Shown here one piece after another: positions 8,231 through 17,102 of a stretch of DNA of 64,000 nt (position 1 is the first letter of the stretch; every line of letters starts with the position of its first letter). The stretch lies in the NCBI GenBank assembly GCA_964461025.1, contig CAYWSE010000006.1, forward strand, positions 13,020 to 77,019, given 5' to 3'. The stretch is from JAHBVL01 sp964461025. Lineage in GTDB: Bacteria > Chloroflexota > Chloroflexia > Thermomicrobiales > UBA6265. Below the pieces are notes generated by a model that worked only from the letters and a program-made list of their open reading frames with translations, did not search any database and was not told where the DNA came from. The position numbers were made by a program, and so were the translations under genes.

Positions 8231-9408
8231 CCATGACAAACGCACGTTTCGACGATTCCATGACTGTCAGCACGCTGATCATCGGTGCCGGACCATTCGG
8301 CCTGTCGCAGGCGGCGCGTCTCGGACATCTCGGCGTTGACTACCGCATCGTCGGAGACTCAATGAGCTTCTGGCGTCACAACATGCCAGCCGGCATGTTC
8401 CTCCGATCGTCATGGGACTGGCATCTCGACCCGCAGGAACATTGGACGATTGAGCGCTTTCTCGAGGAGCGCGGCATCGATCGTGCCTCTGTCAATCCGA
8501 TTCCGATCGCGACCTACCTCGACTACGTCGAATGGTTCCGCCAGGGCTCCGGCATTGAACCAGAGAATGTTGTCGTCGAACGCCTGGTCCGCGAACCCGG
8601 TGGTCTCTTCCTCGCGCATCTGACGAACGGCGAGCAGATTCAAGCCCGTACCGTCGTTGTGTCGCTCGGGTTCTCGAGCTTCTCGATGCTGCCGGCGGAG
8701 GTCGTCGAGCGACTTCCAACTGGAATCGCCAAACACACGCTGAATACCGTCGACTTCTCCGGAGCGGCCGGACAACGCTGTCTGATCGTCGGTGGCCGCC
8801 AGAGTGCCTTCGAATGGGCCGCGTTGCTCGCCGAAGCGGGAGCGAAATCGGTCGACATCGTCCACCGCCACCCGTCGCCGGCCTTCGCCGAAGCCGACTG
8901 GACCTGGGTGCCGCCGCTCATCGAGAACATGGTGGCCAACCCGGCCTGGTATCGATCCTTGCCCGTCGAGGAACAAACCGCGTACGTCCATCGCCTGTGG
9001 GGCGAGGGGCGTCTGAAAGTCGAACCCTGGCTCGAACCGCGCATCCGTAGCGGGCCCGTCACAATTTGGCCCGAGACAACCATCGAGTCGTCGACACAAA
9101 CTGACAACGGCGTCGCCGTTCATCTCTCCAACCGCCAGCGACTCGACGTCGATCAGATCATTCTGGCGACCGGCTACAAACCCGACATCAGCCGCATCGA
9201 TCTGCTGCGCAACGGCACACTCCTTGGCGAAATCGATCAGGAGAACGGCCTGCCCCGGCTCGACACCGGGTTCCAGACGACAGTGCCCGGGCTCTACATG
9301 ACCAGCCTTCTCGCTGGCCGCGACTTTGGCCCCTTCTTCGGTTTCACTGTCGCATCGAGGGGTGCCGCCACCGTCCTCGGCGACGGTCTCGCGCGCCGCC
9401 TTTCCTGA
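8227..9408 (+). CDS. FAD-dependent oxidoreductase (flavin monooxygenase-like)
   Basis: 393 residues from GTG 8227, which overlaps the TGA of the preceding gene (GTGA); ATG 8233 is an alternative. The FAD-binding GxGxxG (LIIGAGPFGLSQAARLGHLG) lies near residue 15, and a second NAD(P)-binding GG motif (CLIVGGRQSAFEWAALLAEAG) near residue 180. ILATGYKPD is the ATG motif typical of FAD/NAD(P) monooxygenases and lysine/ornithine N-hydroxylase relatives. Coupling to an opine dehydrogenase-like enzyme suggests two steps on one amino-acid-derived substrate; this is inference. Confidence 0.85.
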   Translation: MTMTNARFDDSMTVSTLIIGAGPFGLSQAARLGHLGVDYRIVGDSMSFWRHNMPAGMFLRSSWDWHLDPQEHWTIERFLEERGIDRASVNPIPIATYLDYVEWFRQGSGIEPENVVVERLVREPGGLFLAHLTNGEQIQARTVVVSLGFSSFSMLPAEVVERLPTGIAKHTLNTVDFSGAAGQRCLIVGGRQSAFEWAALLAEAGAKSVDIVHRHPSPAFAEADWTWVPPLIENMVANPAWYRSLPVEEQTAYVHRLWGEGRLKVEPWLEPRIRSGPVTIWPETTIESSTQTDNGVAVHLSNRQRLDVDQIILATGYKPDISRIDLLRNGTLLGEIDQENGLPRLDTGFQTTVPGLYMTSLLAGRDFGPFFGFTVASRGAATVLGDGLARRLS

Positions 9409-9515
9409 CAACAAACGTCGAAAATGGCGGGCACGTCGGTGAAAATGGCCGGCCCGTCAACGTGGAATCCGGCCACGTGCCGCAATCGACGTAGAACCCG
9501 GCCCTGTGCCAGCGC

Positions 9516-10964
9516 TCACGAGTCGCCTACTCGGACCGCGTTGCCGGGAGGACGGGAAACCTCGACTGACCGCGTGCCGCGACGCTCCAACCCGCGCCGG
9601 ACCAGCGCCAGCGCGGTCTCGCCAACGCACCCGATCAGCACGCCGACACCCAGAGACGTCGCAAAGAGCAGGGGAAGATAGTACCGGTTGAAATCGACTC
9701 CCAGCGCATAGAGGATCAACGCCGATTGCCCAAAAACTGCCGCCGCGCCGAGCGCATGCGGACTCGCCAATCCGTTCACCCAGGCGAGATAAATCAGTAG
9801 CAGCAAACCGGGCACAGCCAGATAGAGATCGATCCTGACGCCCGACCAGTCGGCCCCGAACAGATCGCCCAGCTCACGGAAAATCCGCTCGCTGCTGCTG
9901 TACCGGTCGTTGAGGTTCTCCCAGGTCCGCCGCAACGCCTCTTCCCGCGAGGTGATCGCCGCCTGTGGCCAGAACCCGGCTTGATTGTCCATTTCCTGGC
10001 GCCGGAAGGCGAAGAGGAACCGTGTTCGCTCGATCGGCGCCGACCAGAGATAGGGGTAGGAGAGGATGAACAACGCTCCCACCACCGCCGGCTGAACGCC
10101 GAGCATCCAGCCAAGCGGCCGTTCCGTCCCCCGCGGCGCTCGCGATATCCATCCCCAGACCCGGCCAAGTCGTTGCCTGGACTGCAACCATGGATCGAGC
10201 AGCAGCACCAGTCCATATACCGCGAATCCCGCTGCCAGACCGAGCGGACTCAGCTTCGTCGACGCGCCCAGCGCCATCGCCACGGCCAGCAGACTCGCTC
10301 TCCACCAGGTCGGTCGCTTCGCCAGCCAGATCGCCGCGAGAGCCGAAAGCGACACGAAAAACGTGAATGCCGCATCGGAGGTGCCCAACGTCGAGAGATA
10401 CTGGTTGAGTGGATTGACGAAGAGCACGACCGACGCCGCGATCCCTCCGGCAATATTCGTCAGTTCCGCGACGATCAGGAAGAGCATCACGGCGGTCAAC
10501 GAACCCAGAACCATGCTGCCTCGTCGCGCCGCGATCAGGTCTGCTTCGGCGGGCATGGCATTCCGCGTCACATTCCAGGTCACATTCGATTCGAATCCGA
10601 ACTGAAAATCCCACGCTCGGTTGGTGTCGAGATCGCGTCCCTGAGCCAGCAGCGACAGCCCCGTGACATACGAGCCCATCGGCGGCTGACCGCGAATCAG
10701 GTAGCGATCGGCCCAGGTCGAGCCCAGCGGGTCGAGAACCTCGCGCAGGTAGTAAGCGCGATTGATCCAGCGCGACTCGTCCGGGTGAAATGGCGAACTC
10801 CGCAGCTCCGACGAGATATCCCACATCGAACAGAGAAAGATCAGCACCGAGACGATTGCCAGCGCAATGCGCCGCCGCGCTGTCGGATTCACACGGATGG
10901 GCATGCGAGATCGGGTGTCTGCGGACACTTCATTGGGCGATTCGAATGAAGACGTAGATGACAT
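9516..10964 (-). CDS. Multi-pass membrane glycosyltransferase (ArnT/PMT, GT39-like)
   Basis: About 482 residues from ATG 10964; the open frame continues to 11144 and other starts (11036) are possible since none has a good ribosome-binding site. A first membrane helix (IALAIVSVLIFLCSMW) is followed by a periplasmic loop with SPFHPDESRWINRAYYL, the acidic-residue loop typical of GT-C enzymes that use lipid-linked sugars. About eight to ten further hydrophobic helices follow. It probably transfers a sugar from polyprenyl phosphate at the outer face of the membrane; acceptor unknown. It lies downstream of aroA on the same strand with hairpins between. Confidence 0.75.
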   Translation of the reverse strand: MSSTSSFESPNEVSADTRSRMPIRVNPTARRRIALAIVSVLIFLCSMWDISSELRSSPFHPDESRWINRAYYLREVLDPLGSTWADRYLIRGQPPMGSYVTGLSLLAQGRDLDTNRAWDFQFGFESNVTWNVTRNAMPAEADLIAARRGSMVLGSLTAVMLFLIVAELTNIAGGIAASVVLFVNPLNQYLSTLGTSDAAFTFFVSLSALAAIWLAKRPTWWRASLLAVAMALGASTKLSPLGLAAGFAVYGLVLLLDPWLQSRQRLGRVWGWISRAPRGTERPLGWMLGVQPAVVGALFILSYPYLWSAPIERTRFLFAFRRQEMDNQAGFWPQAAITSREEALRRTWENLNDRYSSSERIFRELGDLFGADWSGVRIDLYLAVPGLLLLIYLAWVNGLASPHALGAAAVFGQSALILYALGVDFNRYYLPLLFATSLGVGVLIGCVGETALALVRRGLERRGTRSVEVSRPPGNAVRVGDS

Positions 10965-11072
10965 TCCCGGTTCGTGCTCGCTCACCCATTGCTCCAGATC
11001 GCTGGCGGTTGCATGGATTGAAGTGTACCGAAGCATCGCCCGCAGAGATCGGCGAAAAACAGATCGCTCCCG

Positions 11073-11195
11073 TGACTGAAATCGCGCCCTCAGTGAGAAA
11101 ACCTGCCACAGCAAGTTGCAGGACAGTCGGTCTTTCACTTTCAACCCGCTTCAGCGGGTTTTCGGCTAGGCCAGACCGGGGATTTCATCCCCGGG
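11073..11195. repeat. Second-family inverted-repeat element, short copy, with hairpins
   Basis: In the gap after aroA. Bases 11073-11105 (CGTGACTGAAATC ... CTCAGTGAGAAAACC) match the end of the elements at 13722-13943 and 53135-53370, and the reverse complement of 11142-11195 matches their other arm (GGGGATGAAATCCCC ... AAAACCCGCT). Two hairpins lie in this arm: 11177-11195 (CCGGGGAT/ATCCCCGG) and 11142-11160 (AACCCGC/GCGGGTT, T-run on the + side). They may also end aroA transcription. Confidence 0.6.
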
Positions 11196-11199
11196 CGGG

Positions 11200-12495
11200 T
11201 CATCGCAGCTGTTCGAGCCGCTGGAAGTAGTCGGGAAAGGTCTTCTGCACGCAACCAGGATCGAGAATGCGAATCCCCCCGGCGCGCAACCCCGCGACTG
11301 CGAAGCTCATCGCCATGCGGTGATCGTCGTATGTCGCGATCGAGGCGGGGATGATCGGCTGCGGCGTGATGGTCAGTCCATCGTCGCGTTCGACGACATC
11401 CTGCCCCAGTTTTCTCAGTTCCGCCGCCACCGCAGCCACCCGGTCGGTTTCTTTGAGCCGCGCGTGATGCACTCCCCGGATCGTCGTCGGCCCATCCGCG
11501 AATGGTGCGATCGCCGCCAGCGTCTGCGCGGTGTCCGAAATTGCATTGAGATCGAGATCGACGCCACGCAACTTCCCTTCCGGAGGACCGGTGACTTCGG
11601 TGTAGTCATCGCCGATCGTCACCGCGGCGCCCATCGCCTCGAGCACCCGCACGAACTCGAGATCGCCCTGCGTCGACGACCTACCCAATCCGTTAACCCG
11701 CACACGGCCGCCAGTCACCGCTGCCGCCGCGAAGAAATAGGATGCGTTCGAAGCATCAGGTTCGATGGCGTAGTCGCGACCCAGGTATCGTTGTCCCGGA
11801 GCGACCCGGAATGTGCGCCACTCTTTCGTGTCAAGCACCGCCTCGACGCCGAAATCACGCATCACCTGCGCGGTCATCGTCATGTACGGTTTCGACACCA
11901 GATCGCCGATGACCTCGATCTCGACACCATTGCTGGCAAAAGGCGCCGCGATCAGCAGCGCCGAGAAGTACTGACTGCTCTGGTCGCCGGGAATGCGAGC
12001 CACGCCGCCGGTCAGCTCGTTCGCCTCGATCCGAACCGGCGGACAATCTGTTCCGGCTTCGCTGACCGCATTGGCGCCCAGCTGATTCAGCGCATCGAGC
12101 AGCGGACCGATCGGGCGCTTGCGCATGCGGGGCACACCATCGATGCGATAGACCCCCCGTCCAAGCGTCAGTGCCGCGACGAGAAAGCGCATTGCCGTTC
12201 CGGCATTGCCCACATAGAGTTCGCCGCTCGTTGCCGGGATTCTGCCGCCTTGCCCGTCGACCACATACCGGCAATTTGCTTCATCTGACTCGACACGTAT
12301 GCCAAGGTCGTTCAGCGCCGCGGCCATATACCGGGTGTCGTCGCTGTAGAGCGCGCCGGTCAGCACACTGCGACCATCAGCCAGCGCCGCGATCAGCAGT
12401 GCCCGGTTTGTGATGCTCTTCGAGCCGGGGACCACAACCGTCGCGTCGACCGGACGACCGAGCGGAATGATCTCCAGCGAATCGGGGAACGTCAT
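11200..12495 (-). CDS. aroA: 3-phosphoshikimate 1-carboxyvinyltransferase (EPSP synthase)
   Basis: Transfers the enolpyruvyl group of PEP to shikimate 3-phosphate in the shikimate pathway to aromatic amino acids; cytoplasmic. 431 residues, normal length. Hallmarks are PGSKSITNRALLIAALADG near residue 23, GNAGTAMRFL (about 95), RMRKRPIGPLLDAL (about 125), DQSSQYFSALLIAAP (about 168), and DHRMAMSFAVAGL near the end. No other aro genes are in the window. The M29 aminopeptidase gene ends 15 bases upstream, so the two could share a transcript, though the functions are unrelated. Confidence 0.95.
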   Translation of the reverse strand: MTFPDSLEIIPLGRPVDATVVVPGSKSITNRALLIAALADGRSVLTGALYSDDTRYMAAALNDLGIRVESDEANCRYVVDGQGGRIPATSGELYVGNAGTAMRFLVAALTLGRGVYRIDGVPRMRKRPIGPLLDALNQLGANAVSEAGTDCPPVRIEANELTGGVARIPGDQSSQYFSALLIAAPFASNGVEIEVIGDLVSKPYMTMTAQVMRDFGVEAVLDTKEWRTFRVAPGQRYLGRDYAIEPDASNASYFFAAAAVTGGRVRVNGLGRSSTQGDLEFVRVLEAMGAAVTIGDDYTEVTGPPEGKLRGVDLDLNAISDTAQTLAAIAPFADGPTTIRGVHHARLKETDRVAAVAAELRKLGQDVVERDDGLTITPQPIIPASIATYDDHRMAMSFAVAGLRAGGIRILDPGCVQKTFPDYFQRLEQLR

Positions 12496-12510
12496 GACTG
12501 CGAGCCGAAA

Positions 12511-13614
12511 CTAGACGACATACTTGCCATCAACCAGAAACGCCTCGCCATCGACCTCCACCCGGCCGCCTTCGCGCAAATCGCACAGCATGTCCCAGTG
12601 AATCGCCGACGTGTTCTTGCCGCCGGTCTCGAGATAGGTTTCGCCCAGGGCCAGGTGAATCGTCCCGCCGATCTTCTCGTCGAAGAGCATCTGCCGCGTG
12701 AACTGCTGGATGTCGTAGTTCGTGCCAAAGGCGAACTCGCCCAGGATGCGTGCGCCGGGATCGACCTCGAGCTGCTGCAACAGGAGCGCCTCGCCCCGCT
12801 GGGCCGAGGCATTGACGACTTTGCCGTCCTTGAACTCCAGCAGGATTCCCGCTACTTCCTGGCCCGCATAGATCGCTGGAAAGGAGTAGGTGATGCGTCC
12901 ATTCACCGAGTCTTCCACCGGGGCCGAGAAGATCTCGCCATCGGGGAAGTTCTTCTTTCCGTCCGCGTTGATCCACTTGCGGCCCTTGACCGACAGGGTC
13001 AAATCGGTGCCGGGACCGGTGATATGCAGATTCTCCCGACCTGCTAGCCAGTCGATCAGCCGCTGTTGCTCCTTCCCCTGCTTCTTCCATGCGGCAACCG
13101 GGTCGTCCTCGTGCAATTTGCAGGCCCGGTAGACGAACTCGGAGAAATCGGCCGTCGACATGTTGGCGTCCTGCGCCTGCCCGTCAGTCGGGTAAAGCGT
13201 CAGCGTCCACTCGACCTCGCCCCGTCCCTCGCGCTCCATGAACGTCTTGAAAAGACCGCCTCGCGCTTTCTGGAACATTGCCTGCCGTTCCGGTGAAACA
13301 CCGGCCAGCGAGCGAGTGTTGGTGTCGGCGATCACCTGCACGACCACGTCGGCTTCCTCGCGCACGAATCGCTCGATTGGCGTCAGGAACTGCAATTGCT
13401 CGTCCGAGCCGTGATTGACGAGGTCCGCGTTGATGCCGGTCAGCACCGGAAACATCACCGGTTTGCCGCCCAGCTCGATCACCTCGCGATAGATGGCTCG
13501 CAGCAGCGGCTCCGAGGTCGTTCCACCCTGAATCGCCACAGTGTCGCCGGGCTTCACTTCCGCCGAAAAACCAACCAGCGCTTTCGCCCATTTGCGCATC
13601 GGATCGTGTGTCAT
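12511..13614 (-). CDS. M29-family aminopeptidase (PepS/AmpS-like)
   Basis: 367 residues from ATG 13614; ATG 13626 is an alternative four codons upstream. Metalloaminopeptidase of the thermophilic M29 family, which releases N-terminal residues using a two-metal site. Visible landmarks: GDTVAIQGGTTSEPLLRAIYREVIELG near the N-terminus, NFPDGEIFSAPVEDSVNG with the metal-binding glutamate, GTNYDIQQFT, then HLALGETYLETGGKN and SAIHWDMLCDLR with further metal ligands. No signal peptide, so intracellular peptide turnover is likely. Upstream of it is a repeat-filled gap. Confidence 0.88.
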   Translation of the reverse strand: MTHDPMRKWAKALVGFSAEVKPGDTVAIQGGTTSEPLLRAIYREVIELGGKPVMFPVLTGINADLVNHGSDEQLQFLTPIERFVREEADVVVQVIADTNTRSLAGVSPERQAMFQKARGGLFKTFMEREGRGEVEWTLTLYPTDGQAQDANMSTADFSEFVYRACKLHEDDPVAAWKKQGKEQQRLIDWLAGRENLHITGPGTDLTLSVKGRKWINADGKKNFPDGEIFSAPVEDSVNGRITYSFPAIYAGQEVAGILLEFKDGKVVNASAQRGEALLLQQLEVDPGARILGEFAFGTNYDIQQFTRQMLFDEKIGGTIHLALGETYLETGGKNTSAIHWDMLCDLREGGRVEVDGEAFLVDGKYVV

Positions 13615-13626
13615 CGTAGGTCCCAT

Positions 13627-13944
13627 CCTGTAAAGAGGAAGAACATTGTGGAAACGGCGGACCAGAATCTGGTCCGCCGCCCGTTATACCACGCGAAGTC
13701 GAAGAATCCCTTGGAGGCCCACTCGGGGATGGAATCCCCGATCTCATCCCGCTGAAACCCGCTAATCCGGGTTCGTGCTGTTCTCCCTTTCCCCCGCGTC
13801 AACAAGCTTCTCGTCAACACGTCTGTCCAGCCGGGGAAAGGGCTGGGGATAGGGGGTTGTCGGGCGTATCCGCATCAAGTTGTCAACTCTCATTAGCAGG
13901 TTTTGCTCACTGAGACCGTGATTTCGATCACGGGGTCGGGGCTC
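13627..13944. repeat. Intergenic inverted-repeat element, copy A (13722-13943)
   Basis: No gene is seen in this 318-base gap. Bases 13780-13940 match 53207-53365 over ~160 bases at roughly 80-85% by eye, both in + orientation. The core folds as CCCTTTCCCC (about 13786) against GGGGAAAGGG (about 13832). The outer arms, about 13722-13770 and 13890-13943, are imperfect inverted repeats of each other (GGGGATGGAATCCCC ... AAACCCGCTAATC against the reverse complement GTGATCGAAATCAC ... AAAACCTGCTAATG). Confidence 0.75.
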
Positions 13945-15615
13945 CTAGATTCCGGCCGCCAACCCCTCGGCGCGGGGATCGGAACCACCGCACAGCACGC
14001 CGCTCTCCGGGTCGCGCGAAATGACCTGGACCGACCCAAACTGCGCCCAGGGCTCCTGCACTTCCAGTGTGTGACCCTTTTCAAGCAAACCCTCGATCGT
14101 CTCCTCGCCGATCTGCGATTCGATCCGAACCTCATAGGGATTGCCCATGTCGATCGGATAGGTCGAGGGAAAGACGGTCCAGCGAGGCACTTCGGTCGCT
14201 GCCTGGGCATCCAGACCGGCGTCGAGCAGACCAGTGATCGTTTGAATGTTCCACTGCGGCTGACTGTCGCCGCCCGGTGTGCCGCCGACCAGAAACGGCG
14301 TGCCGGTGCTGTCGCCGATCATGTAGCAGTTGAGGGTGTGCATCGTTTTCTTACCAGGTGCGTATTGGTTGGGATGTCCATCGTCGAGCGAGAAGCAGTT
14401 CCCCGCCCGGTTGTTGAGCAGGATGCCGGTTTCGCCGGCCACCACTCCGCTGCCAAACGCCGCCGAAACAGAGATGATCATCGACACCATCATCCCCTCG
14501 CCGTCGATCGCGCAGAGATAGGTGGTGTCGCTCTCCGACAACCTCCCACCCGGCACGTCTGTTGCCGCCCGATTCGGATCGAGCGATTTCCGCCGTTCAG
14601 CGGCCCAGCCCTTGCTGATCAGCGTTTCAATCGGAAAATCGACAAAACTCGGATCGCCGCCGAATGCCACCCGGTCCGCGAACGCCAGCTTCAGCGCTTC
14701 GATCTGCTGATGGACGCCCTGCGTCGAGCTGATCCCCATGGCGCCGAAGTCGTCCGCTTCGACGATGTTTAGCGACTCCAGGAGCACCAACCCCGGCGTC
14801 GGATAGCCGGTTTCGTAGATCGTGTAATCCCTGTATGTCGTCTTGATCGGCGCTACCACGTCTGCTTCGTGATCGGCGAAATCGCTGGCCTCCAGCTTGC
14901 CGCCGAGCGCCAGAAGTGCATCGGTGATCTGCTCGCCAAGGTGACCGTTGTAGAAAACGGCTTCACCGTCTGCTGCAATCGCCTGAATCGCCCGCGCCAG
15001 ATTGGGTTGCTTCAGCAACTCACCGACCTGTGGCACCCGCCCCGCCGGCACGAAGGTTGCCTTCGAGGCCGGAAACGACGAAAGAAGCGCCTCGTTTGCA
15101 GCCAGCTGACGCGCCAGCGTTGGCACGACCGGGAAACCATCCGCCGCGTATCCGACCGCCAACCGGGTCAACTCCTCCATCGGCTTCGTTCCGTACATCC
15201 GGTGCAGTTCGCCGACTCCCGCTGGAAACCCGGGCACCGACGGCGACAGAGGTCCCTGCTGGGCCATCACCCTGCCCCCCTCGTCGCCATGTTCCCGCAT
15301 GAATTCGAGCGAGGCGTTGCGCGGCCCAATGCCGCTGCTGAGCACGGTGACCGGATCGTCGCCCGGCTTGGAAACGATGGCGAAGAGATCGCCACCGACA
15401 CCGCACGCCGCCGGCATCACCACTGCCGCCGTCCACGCGCCGGCGATCGTCGCGTCGACCGCGTTCCCACCCGCCGCCAGCACGCTCAGAATCGATCCGG
15501 TGACCAGCGGATGCTGACCAGCGCCCATGCCATTGGTCGACAACACGGGCGTGCCGCGCCGGCGCGTGGCATTGGGAAAGGGAATTGATGCATCGCGGGG
15601 AAATCCTGGTACCAC
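13945..15615 (-). CDS. ggt: Gamma-glutamyltransferase family protein
   Basis: 556 residues. The start is taken as GTG 15615 because GGAGG lies six bases upstream of it; a TTG two codons earlier is less likely. N-terminal nucleophile (Ntn) hydrolase of the gamma-glutamyltranspeptidase family, which cleaves gamma-glutamyl bonds such as in glutathione. Landmarks: GAGQHPLVTGSILSVLAAGG, NAVDATIAGAWTAAVVMPAA, then the processing site SESDTTYLCAID (Thr about residue 362 as nucleophile) and FGSGVVAGETGILLNNRAG. No obvious signal peptide, so it may be cytoplasmic or a related acylase. Confidence 0.9.
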   Translation of the reverse strand: MVPGFPRDASIPFPNATRRRGTPVLSTNGMGAGQHPLVTGSILSVLAAGGNAVDATIAGAWTAAVVMPAACGVGGDLFAIVSKPGDDPVTVLSSGIGPRNASLEFMREHGDEGGRVMAQQGPLSPSVPGFPAGVGELHRMYGTKPMEELTRLAVGYAADGFPVVPTLARQLAANEALLSSFPASKATFVPAGRVPQVGELLKQPNLARAIQAIAADGEAVFYNGHLGEQITDALLALGGKLEASDFADHEADVVAPIKTTYRDYTIYETGYPTPGLVLLESLNIVEADDFGAMGISSTQGVHQQIEALKLAFADRVAFGGDPSFVDFPIETLISKGWAAERRKSLDPNRAATDVPGGRLSESDTTYLCAIDGEGMMVSMIISVSAAFGSGVVAGETGILLNNRAGNCFSLDDGHPNQYAPGKKTMHTLNCYMIGDSTGTPFLVGGTPGGDSQPQWNIQTITGLLDAGLDAQAATEVPRWTVFPSTYPIDMGNPYEVRIESQIGEETIEGLLEKGHTLEVQEPWAQFGSVQVISRDPESGVLCGGSDPRAEGLAAGI

Positions 15616-15723
15616 AATCAACCTCCGGCTGTCGTCGGAGCGTTTAGCCCGACGTCAATGACTTGAACATGCGACAGTATGCCCGACACAGCCAGCCGAT
15701 TCTCGGTGAAAGGAGCGCGAGCG

Positions 15724-16470
15724 ATGTGTCATCCAGATCTGACGATGCCAGTCTCAGGTGGCGACGGAACCACCTTCGAGCAAATCGTCGTCCCCGGCGA
15801 AGGCATCGGCCTCCCCTGCTACCTGGCCCGGCCGGCCGAAACAAATGCGCCGGCGGTTCTGATCATCCATGACGTCCATGGCGCGAACGCCTTTTATCAG
15901 GACCTCGCTCGGCGGCTCGCCGGTGAGGGCTTCAATGCGCTCTTGCCAGATTTCTTCGTCCGGCAAGGACCTCCCACTGATTCGACCCGTGAGGCCGTGA
16001 TGGAACGCGCCAAATTGCTCGACCAGCTGGTCGCCCTCGAGGACATCGCCCACGTCGTCACGTGGCTGGGTTCGGAGATTTCCAGCCAAATCGCCGTGCT
16101 GGGATTCTGCATGGGCGGCACCTTCGCTCTCCTGGCTGCCGGTCGTTCGCCCCTCCCATCGGCGGCGGTGGCGTACTACGGATTTCCGCAGGGACGCCAG
16201 GGATGGCAGCACGTGCCGACGGACGAAGTCGGTCAGCTCCGATCACCGGTCCTCGCGCTCTGGGGCGACCAGGATCATGGCGTCGGCATGGACAATGTCG
16301 CAGCCTGGCAGCAAGCCGCCGATGCCGCCGAAAAGGATGTCGACATTGTCATCTACCCAGGTCTTCCGCACGGCTTCCTGACCTTCGACCCCGATTCCCC
16401 GAACTACGAAGGAGCGCAGGATTCCTGGACACGCACCCTCACCTTCCTGCGCGAGAAACTGGCCGCATGA
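15724..16470 (+). CDS. Dienelactone hydrolase family protein
   Basis: 248 residues from ATG 15724, chosen because AAGGAG lies nine bases upstream; the frame opens at 15679. Alpha/beta hydrolase with the dienelactone hydrolase triad: Cys129 in GFCMGGTF, Asp184 in WGDQDHG and His216 in GLPHGF. HDVHGANAFYQDLARRLAGEG forms the oxyanion region. The family hydrolyses lactones such as dienelactone, but many members have other ester substrates and no ring-cleavage genes lie nearby. The next gene overlaps by four bases (ATGA). Confidence 0.9.
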   Translation: MCHPDLTMPVSGGDGTTFEQIVVPGEGIGLPCYLARPAETNAPAVLIIHDVHGANAFYQDLARRLAGEGFNALLPDFFVRQGPPTDSTREAVMERAKLLDQLVALEDIAHVVTWLGSEISSQIAVLGFCMGGTFALLAAGRSPLPSAAVAYYGFPQGRQGWQHVPTDEVGQLRSPVLALWGDQDHGVGMDNVAAWQQAADAAEKDVDIVIYPGLPHGFLTFDPDSPNYEGAQDSWTRTLTFLREKLAA

Positions 16471-17102
16471 CCGATTCCGGCGTTGCGCTCGCAGACTTCT
16501 TCAAGGCGACCGGCAAACTCAAGGGAGTACCGCGCACCGGCTGGCTCGATCGGGGCATCTCGCCGCTCAACGTGGAGTCGGTCGCCGATCACACCTGGCG
16601 AGTTGCACTAATGGCCTGGTTGCTTTCGGCTGAAGTCGAGGGCCTTAACCGCAATCGCGTCGTGCTCCTCGCACTCATCCACGACCTCGCTGAATCGGTC
16701 ACGGGCGATCTCCCCCCGTACGACCCTGCGGACCTCCCGCCCCCTGACGACCCCGCTCGCCACGCATCGTTCGAACATCGGCAGATCATGCCGGAGGATC
16801 AGAAGCGCGCAAAGCAGATCGCGGAAGACGCCGCTATCGAACGCCTCATCGCCAATCTTCCCGCTGCCATGAAAGTGGAGATCGCCTCGCTCTGGCAGGA
16901 GATGTCCGAGCGAACGACACCGGAAGCAAAATTCGTCAAAGAAATCGACCGCCTGGAGACCTTCCTGCAATCGCGAGAGTACCTGGAGGACTATCCCGAT
17001 CTTCCGGTCAAGTCCTTTCTGCTCGAAGTGCGGCAAACACTCGAAACACCGATCGTGCTTGAAGTCCGCGACGCCGTTATGCCCAACTCTCCGGACGGCT
17101 GA
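16467..17102 (+). CDS. HD-domain phosphohydrolase (HDDC2/YfbR-like 5'-deoxynucleotidase)
   Basis: 211 residues starting at ATG 16467, overlapping the TGA of the hydrolase gene. HD-superfamily metal site: His42 in ESVADHTWRVA, His72-Asp73 in LALIHDLAES and GDLPP after it, matching the HDDC2/YfbR group that dephosphorylates deoxynucleoside 5'-monophosphates. EIDRLETFLQSREYL supplies the last metal ligand. Probably nucleotide pool clean-up in the cytoplasm. Its 3' end overlaps the convergent NYN-domain gene by 26 bases. Confidence 0.87.
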   Translation: MTDSGVALADFFKATGKLKGVPRTGWLDRGISPLNVESVADHTWRVALMAWLLSAEVEGLNRNRVVLLALIHDLAESVTGDLPPYDPADLPPPDDPARHASFEHRQIMPEDQKRAKQIAEDAAIERLIANLPAAMKVEIASLWQEMSERTTPEAKFVKEIDRLETFLQSREYLEDYPDLPVKSFLLEVRQTLETPIVLEVRDAVMPNSPDG

